Origin: Hyaloscypha bicolor E
Lineage: Eukaryota > Ascomycota > Leotiomycetes > Helotiales > Hyaloscyphaceae
Direction: 5' to 3'
Length of the DNA: 64,000 nucleotides
NCBI RefSeq assembly: GCF_002865645.1
Contig: NW_020194619.1
Span: 2,020,442-2,084,441 of the forward strand
The notes beneath the pieces are model-generated. The model had not been told where the DNA came from, did not search any database, and saw only the letters and a program-made list of their open reading frames with translations. This document shows, piece by piece, positions 1 through 9,360 of the stretch (the first letter of the stretch is position 1; each line of letters starts with the position of its first letter). A program made the position numbers and the translations under genes.

Positions 1-569
1 AAAGGTTGAAGGCAATGCTGATTGCTGCTAAGAACGAGCGGAATAGCATGATGCCTTGTTGTCGTGCAGTACTCGCAGGGAGGACGAAGGAAGGGGCATG
101 GAACAATGAGAAAGACAAAAAAATTAGAGGTCTGGGACCAACACTCATTTATACTTTCCCGATAACATATTTTCTACTGTCAAAAGATAAGAGATCGCAC
201 TGCAGGGGGCCGCTGCAACTACCATTCTTAGCCTTAGAAGCCGCCAAAGGTGGGGATGACAGTGGAGAGCTCCGAGCAAATCGAGCCATGGGAGAGCCAT
301 CGAATGCGCTGAAATAAAGAAAGCGTTCATAAAATACACTCGAAAGGAGAGACTTGGAGAAGTATAATGAATACAGGTGAAGATATATGTTTCAAGAAGC
401 CACTGGGTGGAGCTTCGTCGGGCGATGTTTCAGCCGCGATGACGTTGGATTACCCCTGCAACGGCATGTGCCAAGGGTCTTGTGAACAAAACCTCCACAT
501 TGCAACTCTCCAGGCATCACCTCTTCCACTCTTCTTCAACAACTTCGACAATTGCTCTCCAACTCCAAC
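1..569. other. Upstream flank, no gene supported
   Basis: GC-normal DNA before the DUF92 gene. Open frames are short, overlap on both strands and resemble no family I know. It probably carries the promoter and 5' UTR of the gene starting at 570, and possibly the end of a gene outside the window. I see no convincing TATA box or tRNA. Confidence 0.5.
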
Positions 570-1807
570 ATGAAGGCCATCATAGCTGTGCCAGTTACCC
601 TGGCTATGGTATATCGCGCCTGGTCGCATCAATCCTTGACACCAGCCGGAATCGTCGCAGCAACGTTAACAGCCATTGCACATGCCGTGCATCCCTGGAG
701 CTTACCTTTCGCCTTGCTTATTGTGTTCTTCCTAGCCGGCACGCGAGTCACAAAAGTATGGAATCTTCTACCTAATGCAATCTCTGGGCATCTGTTGACA
801 AGCAACAGGTAAAGCACGATGTCAAAGCTAAGCTCACGATGCAATCGTCCGGGAACTCGGGTGGTGAAGGGGCAAGGACACATATCCAAGGTAAGTAAGC
901 ACCTTGAGCGGCCGACCAGGCAGTACTGATGGATGCAGTGTTCGCCAACTCAGGCGTTGCCTCGATTCTCTGCCTCCTCCATGCCTACCAGCTACGGCAG
1001 CAAAGTCCCGACACCTGCTATTCCTGGCCAGGAGATCTCCTCATCGTCGGCATCATCGCAAATTATGCTGCTGTGGCAGCAGACACGTTTAGTTCGGAGC
1101 TTGGAATCCTCTCGAAATCCCACCCTCGACTCATAACCTCCATTACATTCCGAAAGGTACCGCCAGGAACAAATGGAGGCGTCACAGCATACGGGTTGGC
1201 AGCGGGTCTTCTCGGATCTTTGATCATTGTCACCACATCAATGGCACTGACTCCGTTCTGTCCGCCAAAATCTCCAGTTACCGGTCAGCGAGATATGCAT
1301 GGCTGGACTTTGACAGAAAGGAATCGCTTCACATTTGCAATGGCGTTATGGGGAGCACTGGGAAGTGTTCTGGACAGCCTGTTAGGAGGCTGGCTACAGC
1401 AGAGCGTGGTAGATACCAGAACAGGTCGAATCGTCGAAGGCGAGGGAGGAAAGAGAGTGCTCGTTTCCAAGAAGGGCCCGAACAGCATGCACTACAAAAA
1501 GCGCGCAGAGATCAAAGCGAGTCTCTTGAATGGCGAGGGCAAGAATGCGATACCAATGCAAGGCCCGGCAGTTGAAGATGAACTCGACCATAAAATGGGC
1601 GACATGGACAAATACGACGCGAGGAAGAAGTTTCGAAAGCCTAGTTTCGGGGACGAGAAGCCAAGTCGGATTGTAGAGAGTGGGATGTTGAGCTTGCTCG
1701 ACAATAATGAGGTCAACTTCGTGATGGCCCTCACCATGAGCTTGGGCGCTATGGGCGTGGCAAGCTGGCTCTGGGATGTTCCTTTCAGCAGCATTTTACC
1801 AGTGTAA
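570..1807 (+). CDS. DUF92 / TMEM19-family integral membrane protein
   Basis: Three exons, 570-755, 809-890 and 939-1807, give 378 residues. Introns are 756-808 (GTATGG..CAG, 53 bp) and 891-938 (GTAAGT..CAG, 48 bp, branch-like TACTGAT). Splicing restores one continuous frame, and the join at 890/939 makes the Val of VFANS. The protein is hydrophobic with several membrane segments. It carries the family landmarks GNSGGEGART (about residue 77), KVPPGTNGGV (about 162-171) and LLDNNEVNF before the last membrane helix. A charged loop between the last helices (from about VDTRTGRIVEG) is typical of fungal members. The family (COG1836) includes human TMEM19 and plant VTE6, a phytyl-phosphate kinase. 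The fungal substrate is not known to me, so only the family call is made. The first ATG of the open frame is used. The gene converges on the coiled-coil gene, 160 bp apart. Confidence 0.93.
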
Positions 1808-1967
1808 AATTCACAATATAACGTTAGGTTTTCCAGCATGCGAGATGGATTTGAAACAAAGCGTATAATTATGTGTGACTATTCAAAGCATAGCGGTATC
1901 CCAAGCATTTGCACTCTAGAACATGTATCGCTCCTTACCATCTTCTATCCTGCTCTCAGCTTTATGT

Positions 1968-4900
1968 TTACTGTAGCATACAAGCCTTAAACTTTTCACA
2001 CAAGCCATTCACTTGTTTTGGCCCGGATGGTACTGAATCCGGTACTGGAGTTGGTTCCGATTTGGTCGCAGTCTTCTTGTGCTTATGCTTTCGGTGCTTC
2101 TTTTTCTTCTCACCTTTAGACTTCGTGTCTTTGGACTTGGTTCCGTCCGCTTTGGTTTTCTTGTCTTTGTTGTCTTTGGTGTCGTTGGTGTTTTTTTCGT
2201 CAGTCTTCTTCTGCTTGGATCGCTCTGGCCATGATATAATTGGCATTGGAGTTGCATTTACGCTAGGATCGGACCGTGTACTCTTGTCCACAGTCCCTGT
2301 GTTCGAAACCTTCCACCATTCTTGCAAGAGCTCTCTCTCCTCGCGCGGTTCGGTCCACTGATGGCTAGCTGAGGTCTCGAACACTTCAGAAACCATGCTA
2401 TTGCCGGCCATGAATTCAGCCACACCTCGCCAGAATACGGCTCGCCCAATTAGGTTCGGATCATCAAGCCGTTCGGCCATTTGTTGTGCTTCACAAGCAA
2501 CCGCGATCGCGTTATTGGCGTCGTTGTCAATGAAGCCCCATCGTGTACGTTCGGCTTGCAATTGCCCAAGCTGTATCTCGCATCGAATGAAAACAACTTC
2601 CATTGCACTGATTGAGGCTGGAATCTCCTCATCATCTCTGTTTAAGCTGGACTTGCGTGAGATTGGTGCATCTGGCGCGTCTGGAAGTAACAGAGTCAGT
2701 AAATTACCTTGCTGGGTCGCATGCATTTTCATACCTGGATTTCTGCCCTCCAATTCCGCAATCTTTCTAACATGTCGATTGATCTGTCGTTGACGATCGG
2801 CCTTCGCTTCTTCAAGAGCTGCTATCTTGACTTCAAGTGCTTCGATCTTCACTTGAAGCTGATTCTCTGTCTCCTCGCAGTGCTCTGCATTGATCGCGTT
2901 TGTTAAGATCAAATGGTCAACAGCTCCCTGTAACTCTGTGACCTCTCTCTCCGACTCTCCCGAATCTATCCTGAAGCTGGCCGCGGCATCTTCAACCTGC
3001 TTCTTCAGCAACATTATGTCTTTCTCATAATCTTCGATTGTTTCTTTACATCTGGTCAGCTCTGGGTCCTCGGGTGGGATGATGGAACCAAGGCGGCTGC
3101 TTCGTCCGTCTTCTTTTCGAAGAGTCTCTTTGAGAGCATCTCTGTCTTCCTTGGTGTCCACCAGCTTTTCTTTGACTTTCTCCATCTCATGTCTCAAGTT
3201 TTCGTTCGTTTGTCTCAGGACCCTTTGTGAATCTTTGAGCTCAGCCCTTTCTTTTTTGAGTGCAGTAACGCTCTCCGCTTGATTCTCAGTTAGTGTGGGT
3301 GTTGCTGGGCGAGACATCTCCTTCCTGGTTTGAGCTTGGATATCCTGGTCATTTTCGTTGAGCTGCTTGTTCGCAGTCTCCAGACTCCACAGCTCAGCCT
3401 TAAGGTTCTTATTCTCATCCAGAAGCTCGTTATAAGGCACACCATCCCTATCATAAACGCCGTGAACCACAAGCAACTGTTCTTGCGTCTCATTATCAAG
3501 CTTGTATTTCTCCAACTTTTGCCCCAATTCTTCGATTTGTTCACGCAGCGATCGATCACTTCTTGGCGCTTCCTGCCCTGGTTCCGCGGAGTTGGCTTGT
3601 TGGCAGCATCTTAGCGCCTCGTCTGCATTGTTCAATTGTCCCCAGAGCGACCCGTTCTCGTTTAGTAACTGTCCCTTCTCTTGAGCGCAACGCTCGTTGC
3701 ACTCTTCTTCCGTCAAAATATTCTCATCGCTGCCATCAGAGCCCTTTGAAGCTGCAAGCGCAGCTTCAAGAGCGACAATCTGATCATCCATCTTCCGATA
3801 TGTTTCCGCATTAAAATCAGCACACTGCTCCTTCGAAATCCAATCCCCCTTCTCAGCCCTCAACTTCTCAAGCTCTTCATCCTTCTCCTCGGTCTCCAAC
3901 TTCAACTCCCCATTCTCCGCCATCAACCTCGCGACCCTCTCCTCCAACCCCCTACCCTTCTCCTGCTCCTTTATCAACAAGATATCCGCCCGCTCCACCC
4001 GATCAGCAGCCTTCCTGCACTCCTTCAACTCGCCCTCAACCTCCCTCCTACTATTCCTCTCCTTCTGAACCGCAGCCTCCATCTCATCCTGCGAGAACCG
4101 TCCAACATTGCGCTCACGAGTCGCATCCGCCATCGCCCTCTTCATCTCCCGATCACGCATCGCCATTCGCTCAGACAGTTGCTGATTCGCGTTAACAAGC
4201 GTTAGATGACTTATCACCTGCTCCCTCTCCTTCCCCATCGCTCCCTCTAGGGCCGCGATCCCCTTTCTGACCCCCTCGTCTTCGGGATGCTCTTCCGCAT
4301 ATCGTTGGAAATCAGATATCTCTTGCGGCCTGAAAGCCGCTACGAATTTTTCTGGGCCAGATGAAGGGGATGGATCCCAGTGGGCAGATTCGCGGAAAAG
4401 TCGATCAGAGCGGTGACGGCGCAGAGGGACAGGTGTACCGGCGTCGGTGGACATGGTGGCCATCCTGTCGAACTCGTCCGTGGCCTCTGGGTATTTACGG
4501 GCGGAGTCTTGGTAGTCTGTGCTGTTGGAGAAGAAGGTGTGGGAGGAGCCTGGAGGAGTAGTTGGTGGGGCATCGTAACTTGCATTGACATCTACGTTTG
4601 CGGTTGTAGTTGCCGGTGCCTCTGAGGTTTGGGTTGGAAGTGGAGGTGGAGCGGATGTCGCCTGAGGAGTGGCGGGACGAAGGACTCGCAAGGGGGAGGG
4701 GAATAGGCTCAGTGTCGTGGCTTGGGTTGAAGGGATGAGAGGCGAGGAGGTTTCAGTGGGAGGCTTGCTTGGATTCGGTGTTGTAGCCTGGCTCCCCTCC
4801 TCTCTGGGTGGAGAAAACGTCTCAGTGGGATGCTTACTCTCTGTTCCGCTCTCAGAAGCTGTTTCTCCATCATTGCTACCAAGCTGCGGTGCAGGGCCAG

Positions 4901-5636
4901 AGAACAGTGGTGCAACTTGAGCGCTTGGGGTGTTGATCCTCCTCCCATCTATGATGCGAGGAGGAGAGAGCGTGTCCTCATTCTCAGCCTCCCCACTTCC
5001 AAAAGCTGTATCGGTGCTTGGAAAACCAGGGGTAGGCTCAGAGAACAGCTCTCCGGGAGAGCTGACTTCAGATGGGCTGTCTACGGCGAACTCGTTCGGG
5101 TCGGGTGTGCTTGGTGCTGCAGGAGCCTCACTCTTTGAGTCTGCTGGAGAACCACTGTCTACTGGTGGTGCAGCTGCAATTGGATCCTCATGCAACTTCT
5201 CTTCGGGAGCCTTCGATCTCTCCCCCTCCCCCTCTCCCTTTCCCTCTGGTCCAGCCCCTTCTTCCGGACCTGAAGTCGGGGTAGCAAGTGTATTGACGAG
5301 CACAGGCAGCGAAGCTGGGGGAGCAGACCTATTAACGAATGATGAAAGCGGCAGAGGGCGGAGGTTTAGTCTTAGACCCGTTGTCGCTGTAGTGTTTGGA
5401 GGGACGGTTCTTCGTAAGACAGGTATAGAGGAAGCGGATGCTGTGGTCGGGCGAGAAGGAGTGGAAAAGCCGGAGCCGGTCCGGATTGGGATCCTGCTGG
5501 CTGGTGGCTTGGACTCGTGTTTTGAGGAGCCGGACTTTGAGGGGTTCTCGGGCTCCTTGGAGACGCTGGGTGGGGTTTCGGGAGGTGGGTTGTTAGCCGA
5601 GGGAGAGGGAGACCCCTTTTTCTTTTTAGGTGCCAT
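1968..5636 (-). CDS. Large coiled-coil protein with disordered N terminus
   Basis: One uninterrupted 1222-codon frame from ATG at 5636 to a stop at 1968. Residues 1 to about 430 are rich in Pro, Ser and Thr and probably disordered; the start MAPKKKKGSPSPS is basic. About 470-965 is rich in Glu, Lys, Leu, Arg and Gln in heptad-like order, a long coiled coil. About 1010-1085 is a more globular Ala-rich helical stretch (NNAIAVACEAQQMAERLD, then FWRGVAEFMAG) that reads like a TPR-type helix pair. About 1137-1190 is a Lys-rich tail (KKKKHRKHKHKK). There are no membrane segments or catalytic motifs. This fits a structural or scaffold protein, but I do not recognise a named family. The neighbour at 6048-7016, on the same strand, has a related TPR-like segment, so an old duplication is possible. 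The 5' ATG is the first in frame; no introns are needed. Confidence 0.85.
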   Translation of the reverse strand: MAPKKKKGSPSPSANNPPPETPPSVSKEPENPSKSGSSKHESKPPASRIPIRTGSGFSTPSRPTTASASSIPVLRRTVPPNTTATTGLRLNLRPLPLSSFVNRSAPPASLPVLVNTLATPTSGPEEGAGPEGKGEGEGERSKAPEEKLHEDPIAAAPPVDSGSPADSKSEAPAAPSTPDPNEFAVDSPSEVSSPGELFSEPTPGFPSTDTAFGSGEAENEDTLSPPRIIDGRRINTPSAQVAPLFSGPAPQLGSNDGETASESGTESKHPTETFSPPREEGSQATTPNPSKPPTETSSPLIPSTQATTLSLFPSPLRVLRPATPQATSAPPPLPTQTSEAPATTTANVDVNASYDAPPTTPPGSSHTFFSNSTDYQDSARKYPEATDEFDRMATMSTDAGTPVPLRRHRSDRLFRESAHWDPSPSSGPEKFVAAFRPQEISDFQRYAEEHPEDEGVRKGIAALEGAMGKEREQVISHLTLVNANQQLSERMAMRDREMKRAMADATRERNVGRFSQDEMEAAVQKERNSRREVEGELKECRKAADRVERADILLIKEQEKGRGLEERVARLMAENGELKLETEEKDEELEKLRAEKGDWISKEQCADFNAETYRKMDDQIVALEAALAASKGSDGSDENILTEEECNERCAQEKGQLLNENGSLWGQLNNADEALRCCQQANSAEPGQEAPRSDRSLREQIEELGQKLEKYKLDNETQEQLLVVHGVYDRDGVPYNELLDENKNLKAELWSLETANKQLNENDQDIQAQTRKEMSRPATPTLTENQAESVTALKKERAELKDSQRVLRQTNENLRHEMEKVKEKLVDTKEDRDALKETLRKEDGRSSRLGSIIPPEDPELTRCKETIEDYEKDIMLLKKQVEDAAASFRIDSGESEREVTELQGAVDHLILTNAINAEHCEETENQLQVKIEALEVKIAALEEAKADRQRQINRHVRKIAELEGRNPGMKMHATQQGNLLTLLLPDAPDAPISRKSSLNRDDEEIPASISAMEVVFIRCEIQLGQLQAERTRWGFIDNDANNAIAVACEAQQMAERLDDPNLIGRAVFWRGVAEFMAGNSMVSEVFETSASHQWTEPREERELLQEWWKVSNTGTVDKSTRSDPSVNATPMPIISWPERSKQKKTDEKNTNDTKDNKDKKTKADGTKSKDTKSKGEKKKKHRKHKHKKTATKSEPTPVPDSVPSGPKQVNGLCEKFKACMLQ

Positions 5637-6047
5637 TTTAGCGAGGTCGGGTCACTGGATTCTGACTTCGATGGGGTTTGAATTGATGATTGTTGGTCAA
5701 AACTGAGAGAGAAATCAATTGACAATTAAAGTTTTGCGAGGTACACACTTTGTTTGAACATGGGTTTGGATAAGGAGAATTGTTTACGGGGTGGTTATGG
5801 ATTGGATTCTTTGAGGAGGGGGAAAATATTGAGGGGGCCGGATCCGGCGAGTGCATTTTCAAAGCGCTTTCAAACACAATGGAAATCAAGGAGATGGAAA
5901 CGAGAAAAACATGTTTTCAGAGAGATAAAGAAGTACTTTTGACTTGCGCATTAAGTAAATGCTTTGTGTCCTTTTGTTCATGGTGTCGTGTTCGCATTGT
6001 AAATTGAGACTTCGAGTCTATTTCGTCTTCGAACGCCGTGATTGAAA
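5637..6047. other. Intergenic, promoter side of the coiled-coil gene
   Basis: 410 bp between two minus-strand genes, presumably holding the 5' region of the coiled-coil gene and the 3' end of the upstream one. No open frame here looks real and no obvious repeat is present. Confidence 0.5.
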
Positions 6048-7016
6048 TTATCGATCGTGATCATCCCAATACTCGTCGGGGTCCTCATCAAATAGTACCA
6101 GGATCTTGTCATGTTCCTCCATTATTGCCTCTATACGGAACATTCTCTCAGCGGCAATCTTCCATTTGCAAACCTTACCTTCCCAATCCCGCACGCTTGC
6201 AGCTCTTGTAAAAGCATCACTCGCCTCTTTATACTGTTTCCCATCCATCAAAGATAGTCCTCTATAGAACTGGCTTTTGCTAGCCAAGTGATGAATTCCA
6301 GCACGTTCAGCCACCGCGAGTGCGTTGTCGGCGAACTTGAGACAATCTGAATGCTTTACTTGCAGTAAAGTGCAGCAGCGAAGCAGATCGAAATTGACAG
6401 TTTTGGCGGTTGTGAGCTGTGATTCTGATAGTGGGGTACGGTATCGGATCTTGTTGCTTCTGGTAAAAGGATCGATTTGCAAAGGAGCGCGTTTGGATGT
6501 TCGAAGTGGCGCAGTTAGGCTGTGGTCTGAGTACTTTTCTGCGGCGAGTTTTTCGAGAGACTCGCTGTGGAATAAAAGAAGCCCGTCTTTCTTTGATTGG
6601 TGTTCTTCCATAATTGCGAAGTCAAGATAATTTGGTATTTGAATTTCTGTGCGACTGAGGCCGCTTGATTTTGACCTGTGGAGCTCTTTGGAAGCTGATG
6701 GTGTTCGATCGCTTGATAAAGGCGATGGCCACTGGCTGTTCAGTGGCGTAGATGGATCCGTGTCCGCTATTCTGACTGTTCGCTGAACTCCTTTGTATGT
6801 TTGAGTGCGATGTGATCCAAAAGTGTGAGGTGATGGCGTGTAAGGCTCGCGCAAATCTTCGTCCGACGCATTTTCATTCCTGAATGTTCCCTGCTTCGGT
6901 GGATCGAGTGGAGACAGAGGGGGAGTAAACAAATCCGAACTGTATGACTGAGGACAGGGTAACTCGTTCCACATGCCTCGCCTAGCAGCCCATGATTCTT
7001 CATCATCGGGTTTCAT
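6048..7016 (-). CDS. Hypothetical protein with TPR-like C-terminal region
   Basis: From ATG at 7016 the frame gives 322 residues and stops at 6048. The frame stays open upstream to a TTG at 7124, so the true start may lie in an unannotated first exon. An ATG at 7296 followed by a GTAAGC donor near 7255 is a candidate, but the joins I tried did not keep frame. The first half is Ser/Pro-rich and low complexity (FTPPLSPLDPPKQ). The C-terminal third is helical: VNFDLLRCCTLLQVKH, CLKFADNALAVAERAG, SQFYRGLSLMDGKQYKEA, DAFTRAASVRDWEGK. The pattern A..A..LA....FYRG....G.Y..A...F..A is that of a TPR repeat pair. The end is very acidic (FDEDPDEYWDDHD). The C-terminal region of the adjacent coiled-coil protein has the same order of features. 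Function unknown. Confidence 0.75.
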   Translation of the reverse strand: MKPDDEESWAARRGMWNELPCPQSYSSDLFTPPLSPLDPPKQGTFRNENASDEDLREPYTPSPHTFGSHRTQTYKGVQRTVRIADTDPSTPLNSQWPSPLSSDRTPSASKELHRSKSSGLSRTEIQIPNYLDFAIMEEHQSKKDGLLLFHSESLEKLAAEKYSDHSLTAPLRTSKRAPLQIDPFTRSNKIRYRTPLSESQLTTAKTVNFDLLRCCTLLQVKHSDCLKFADNALAVAERAGIHHLASKSQFYRGLSLMDGKQYKEASDAFTRAASVRDWEGKVCKWKIAAERMFRIEAIMEEHDKILVLFDEDPDEYWDDHDR

Positions 7017-7605
7017 GCTCGCAGCGAGAAGAGCAGAGTTAACTTCTCCAAGAACCCGGCTCGGGAGGGTGGTCGCATAGGTCGGGTGATGCCGAAGTTC
7101 AGCGGTAAATGGTGTCTTGCGCAATGCTCAGAGCTTGCCGTTGCCGTTCGCCGCAAACATTTTCAAAAGGCCAATCGGGTTCTTTATGCTTCGGAAAGAT
7201 CGATATTGTTGACATCGTTGGCTGTCAGGCACGCCGAATCGGGAAACTCGCTTACCGCCGCAAAAAAACAATACCGAAAATACTATTGGAAGCCATCAAC
7301 TTCCATCGATAGATCGCAACGCCGATCTGGCAGATAGCGCATCACCAGAGACTGTCTGGTGTTGAGAACTCCCATCTTTGAGATGCGATTGATGTGGACT
7401 CAAACCGGAGACAGAATGTCTTGCAGTGTCTGGGACCTGAAGAAGAGGGATAAAGAAGAATATGAAACAATGACGCAAAAAACAAAGAAATGGATCGAGC
7501 CAAGTCGCTGCCGTAGGAAATGCGAGGAACTTCTCGAACATTCGATCTCCCGTTCGGTGGAGAAAGGTTGAAGTGTGGGATTTGGAAGGAGCGAGGCGAA
7601 GTGTG
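7017..7605. other. Intergenic, no gene supported
   Basis: GC-normal DNA between the TPR-like gene and the MITE. It contains the likely 5' region of the minus-strand gene, with the possible first exon near 7296-7255 noted there. The remaining frames are short and unconvincing. Confidence 0.45.
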
Positions 7606-7607
7606 TA

Positions 7608-7650
7608 GAAGGGTTCACCAGCCAACCGCCCAAATCGCTCAACCGCCCAA
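7608..7650 (+). repeat. Left terminal inverted repeat of the MITE
   Basis: Pairs with 7794-7836. The only differences are T/A at position 7 and G/A at position 30 of the repeat. Confidence 0.92.
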
Positions 7651-7793
7651 AAAATGGTTTTACTATAACCACACCACAACCACATCCCAAAATGAAGAAA
7701 ACAAGTTAATATTCGTGATCTACGACCTCGCTTTAGTCATTCCACAGATTTTCAGAATTTTCTGAGCCCTTTGAAAATTTTCCAAAATTTTAC

Positions 7794-7836
7794 TTGGGCG
7801 GTTGAGTGATTTGGGCGGTTGGCTGGTGATCCCTTC
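7794..7836 (-). repeat. Right terminal inverted repeat of the MITE
   Basis: Reverse complement of 7608-7650 with two mismatches; followed directly by the TA duplication at 7837-7838. Confidence 0.92.
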
Positions 7837-7838
7837 TA

Positions 7839-9360
7839 TCGAAGAGGCAAAAGATAGGCGTGGATGGGGATCGCCGAGGCAAGACACTCATTGCGAATTT
7901 GAGAAACAGAGGAGATGGCCCGATAACCTTATCCCAACGACTTCAACCTGCAGGATATCAGAGTAAGGTATGAAGAAGGAGGATCCTTTAAGGTTTCGTC
8001 GAATGCTCTAAGCGATGACGAGGCCACGAGGAAGGGCCAAAAGGGCCGATCGTCCCGCGCAGGGGCACCACGTGAATATGAAAAGCCTTTTTTATGTTTG
8101 CGTTTCTTCTCGACAAGCTGGAAAGGTTTGCTCGCTAGCAGCACCACACGTTACACTCGAACTCCTCCAGAGTCTTCGCTCTCTAGCATCAGATCAAAGG
8201 CCTCTTACTCGGTGTCTCATTGAGTCCGTAGTCCATGATTCGGCAAGATCGGGCCGCTGCGAACTTCATGGTCACCAAGTTCCTGTGCCGTTGAAACTTG
8301 AGAGTGCTTTTGGTTTGCGTCGCCCCTGTCAGCGAACCTTGGAGGCGCATCACGGCTGGCAAGCAAGCCCAATGGTTCGGCAATCGGCAACCCCCTTTTA
8401 GCGGCCGCCAAAATCAATAATGGCAAGCCATCCCCTACAGTATCTTAGCGGAATCGTGGAGATGACCCCACCTCCACCTCCACTTCAAACAGGGAATAAC
8501 TTCAAAGTTCAAACACGGAAACGCGGACAAGATGCCGCTATCGGCCTGGATGCAGATAAGTGGGGTTTGGCTCACTGGTCCACTCGACTATCGATGCTGG
8601 ATTGTTCAGCTTGCTGCTTGCCAGCCAGGAAGATGCATTAATATCGAGCAAAACTTGGATTTAACGGAATCCTATTAGAAGGAAATTGAATAGGGGGTGC
8701 GCTTGAAGGCATTCGCAGCACGAAGCATGCCACACTGCAACAAAACGATGCGCTGTGGCCCTGCAGGAAGGCCAGGGGTGAGCCTCTGATGGTTGCATTT
8801 GAAGGGGGTCACTCCAGGTCTTCCACACCTAATCGAGCGACAAGCGTTGACTCCAATTCGCTAGTCCCTCGCACTCCCTCCCGGTTTTCCTTCACTCACT
8901 ATCCAATCTCCCACCACACCACTCACAGCACGTTCATCATTTCCCATAGCGGCAGAGGCTCTCGATTCGGCTAGAAGGCAGGGTTCTTCGAGCAACCTCA
9001 CAAAATCTAGAGGGGGACATCGTGGGGAAACCCATGTCCGGTGGGATGTTTTTAGGCTTCACCAGTTGTTTGCGCTGCAGGTACCAAGCCAAAACACAAA
9101 CGCCGCTTTCACTGGCCCTATCGTAAGCCTCGGATTCAGGCTCTGCCTGACGCTGGTGGGGACGGCGAAAGCTTAGGAAGTTCAGGGGGTGAGCAATTTG
9201 ATATACCCGATCAAAAAGCCGTGTGTGCCCACGATGATGTTCTGCAAGGCCAAAACATACTTTCATCACTCGTTCTGAGAGCATTGTTTTCCTCGTTGGC
9301 GTGTATACGTCTAGTCACTCTTTTGAATATAACTCCTGCTACTTCTTCTAATATCTTAAT
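7839..9360. other. 1.5 kb intergenic, upstream region of the GH16 gene
   Basis: GC-normal and gene-free as far as I can see. The two longest frames, 8015-8401 (+) and 8937-9284 (-), are low in family-like features, and the second overlaps the likely GH16 promoter. Candidate promoter elements are weak: a CCAAT-type stretch (TATCCAATC near 8900) and pyrimidine-rich DNA at about 9335-9350 just before the ATG at 9361. The length of the region suits a regulated wall-enzyme promoter, which is inference only. Confidence 0.45.

Larger units (their letters stand above)
7608..7836. mobile_element. MITE, 229 bp, 43-bp terminal inverted repeats, TA target duplication
   Basis: The ends 7608-7650 and 7794-7836 are inverted copies matching at 41 of 43 positions, starting GAAGGG(T/A)TCACCAGCC. 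Each end carries CAACCGCCCAA twice, 18 bp apart. The element is bordered by TA at 7606-7607 and TA at 7837-7838, the duplication expected of the Tc1/mariner superfamily. The 143-bp interior is AT-rich and has no coding capacity, so this is a non-autonomous element needing a transposase from elsewhere. No second copy or transposase gene is visible in the window. The near-identity of the two ends suggests fairly recent movement, and composition shows no RIP damage. Confidence 0.9.

Noticed and set aside
6..317. Open frame of 103 codons at the left edge
   Set aside because: No family likeness, overlapped by other frames, weak composition bias; treated as chance.
8015..8401. Open frame of 128 codons (+)
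   Set aside because: Arg- and His-rich with no domain pattern, overlapping antisense frames, no splice context; not called a gene.
8937..9284. Open frame of 115 codons (-)
   Set aside because: Lies in the likely GH16 promoter and does not resemble a protein family.
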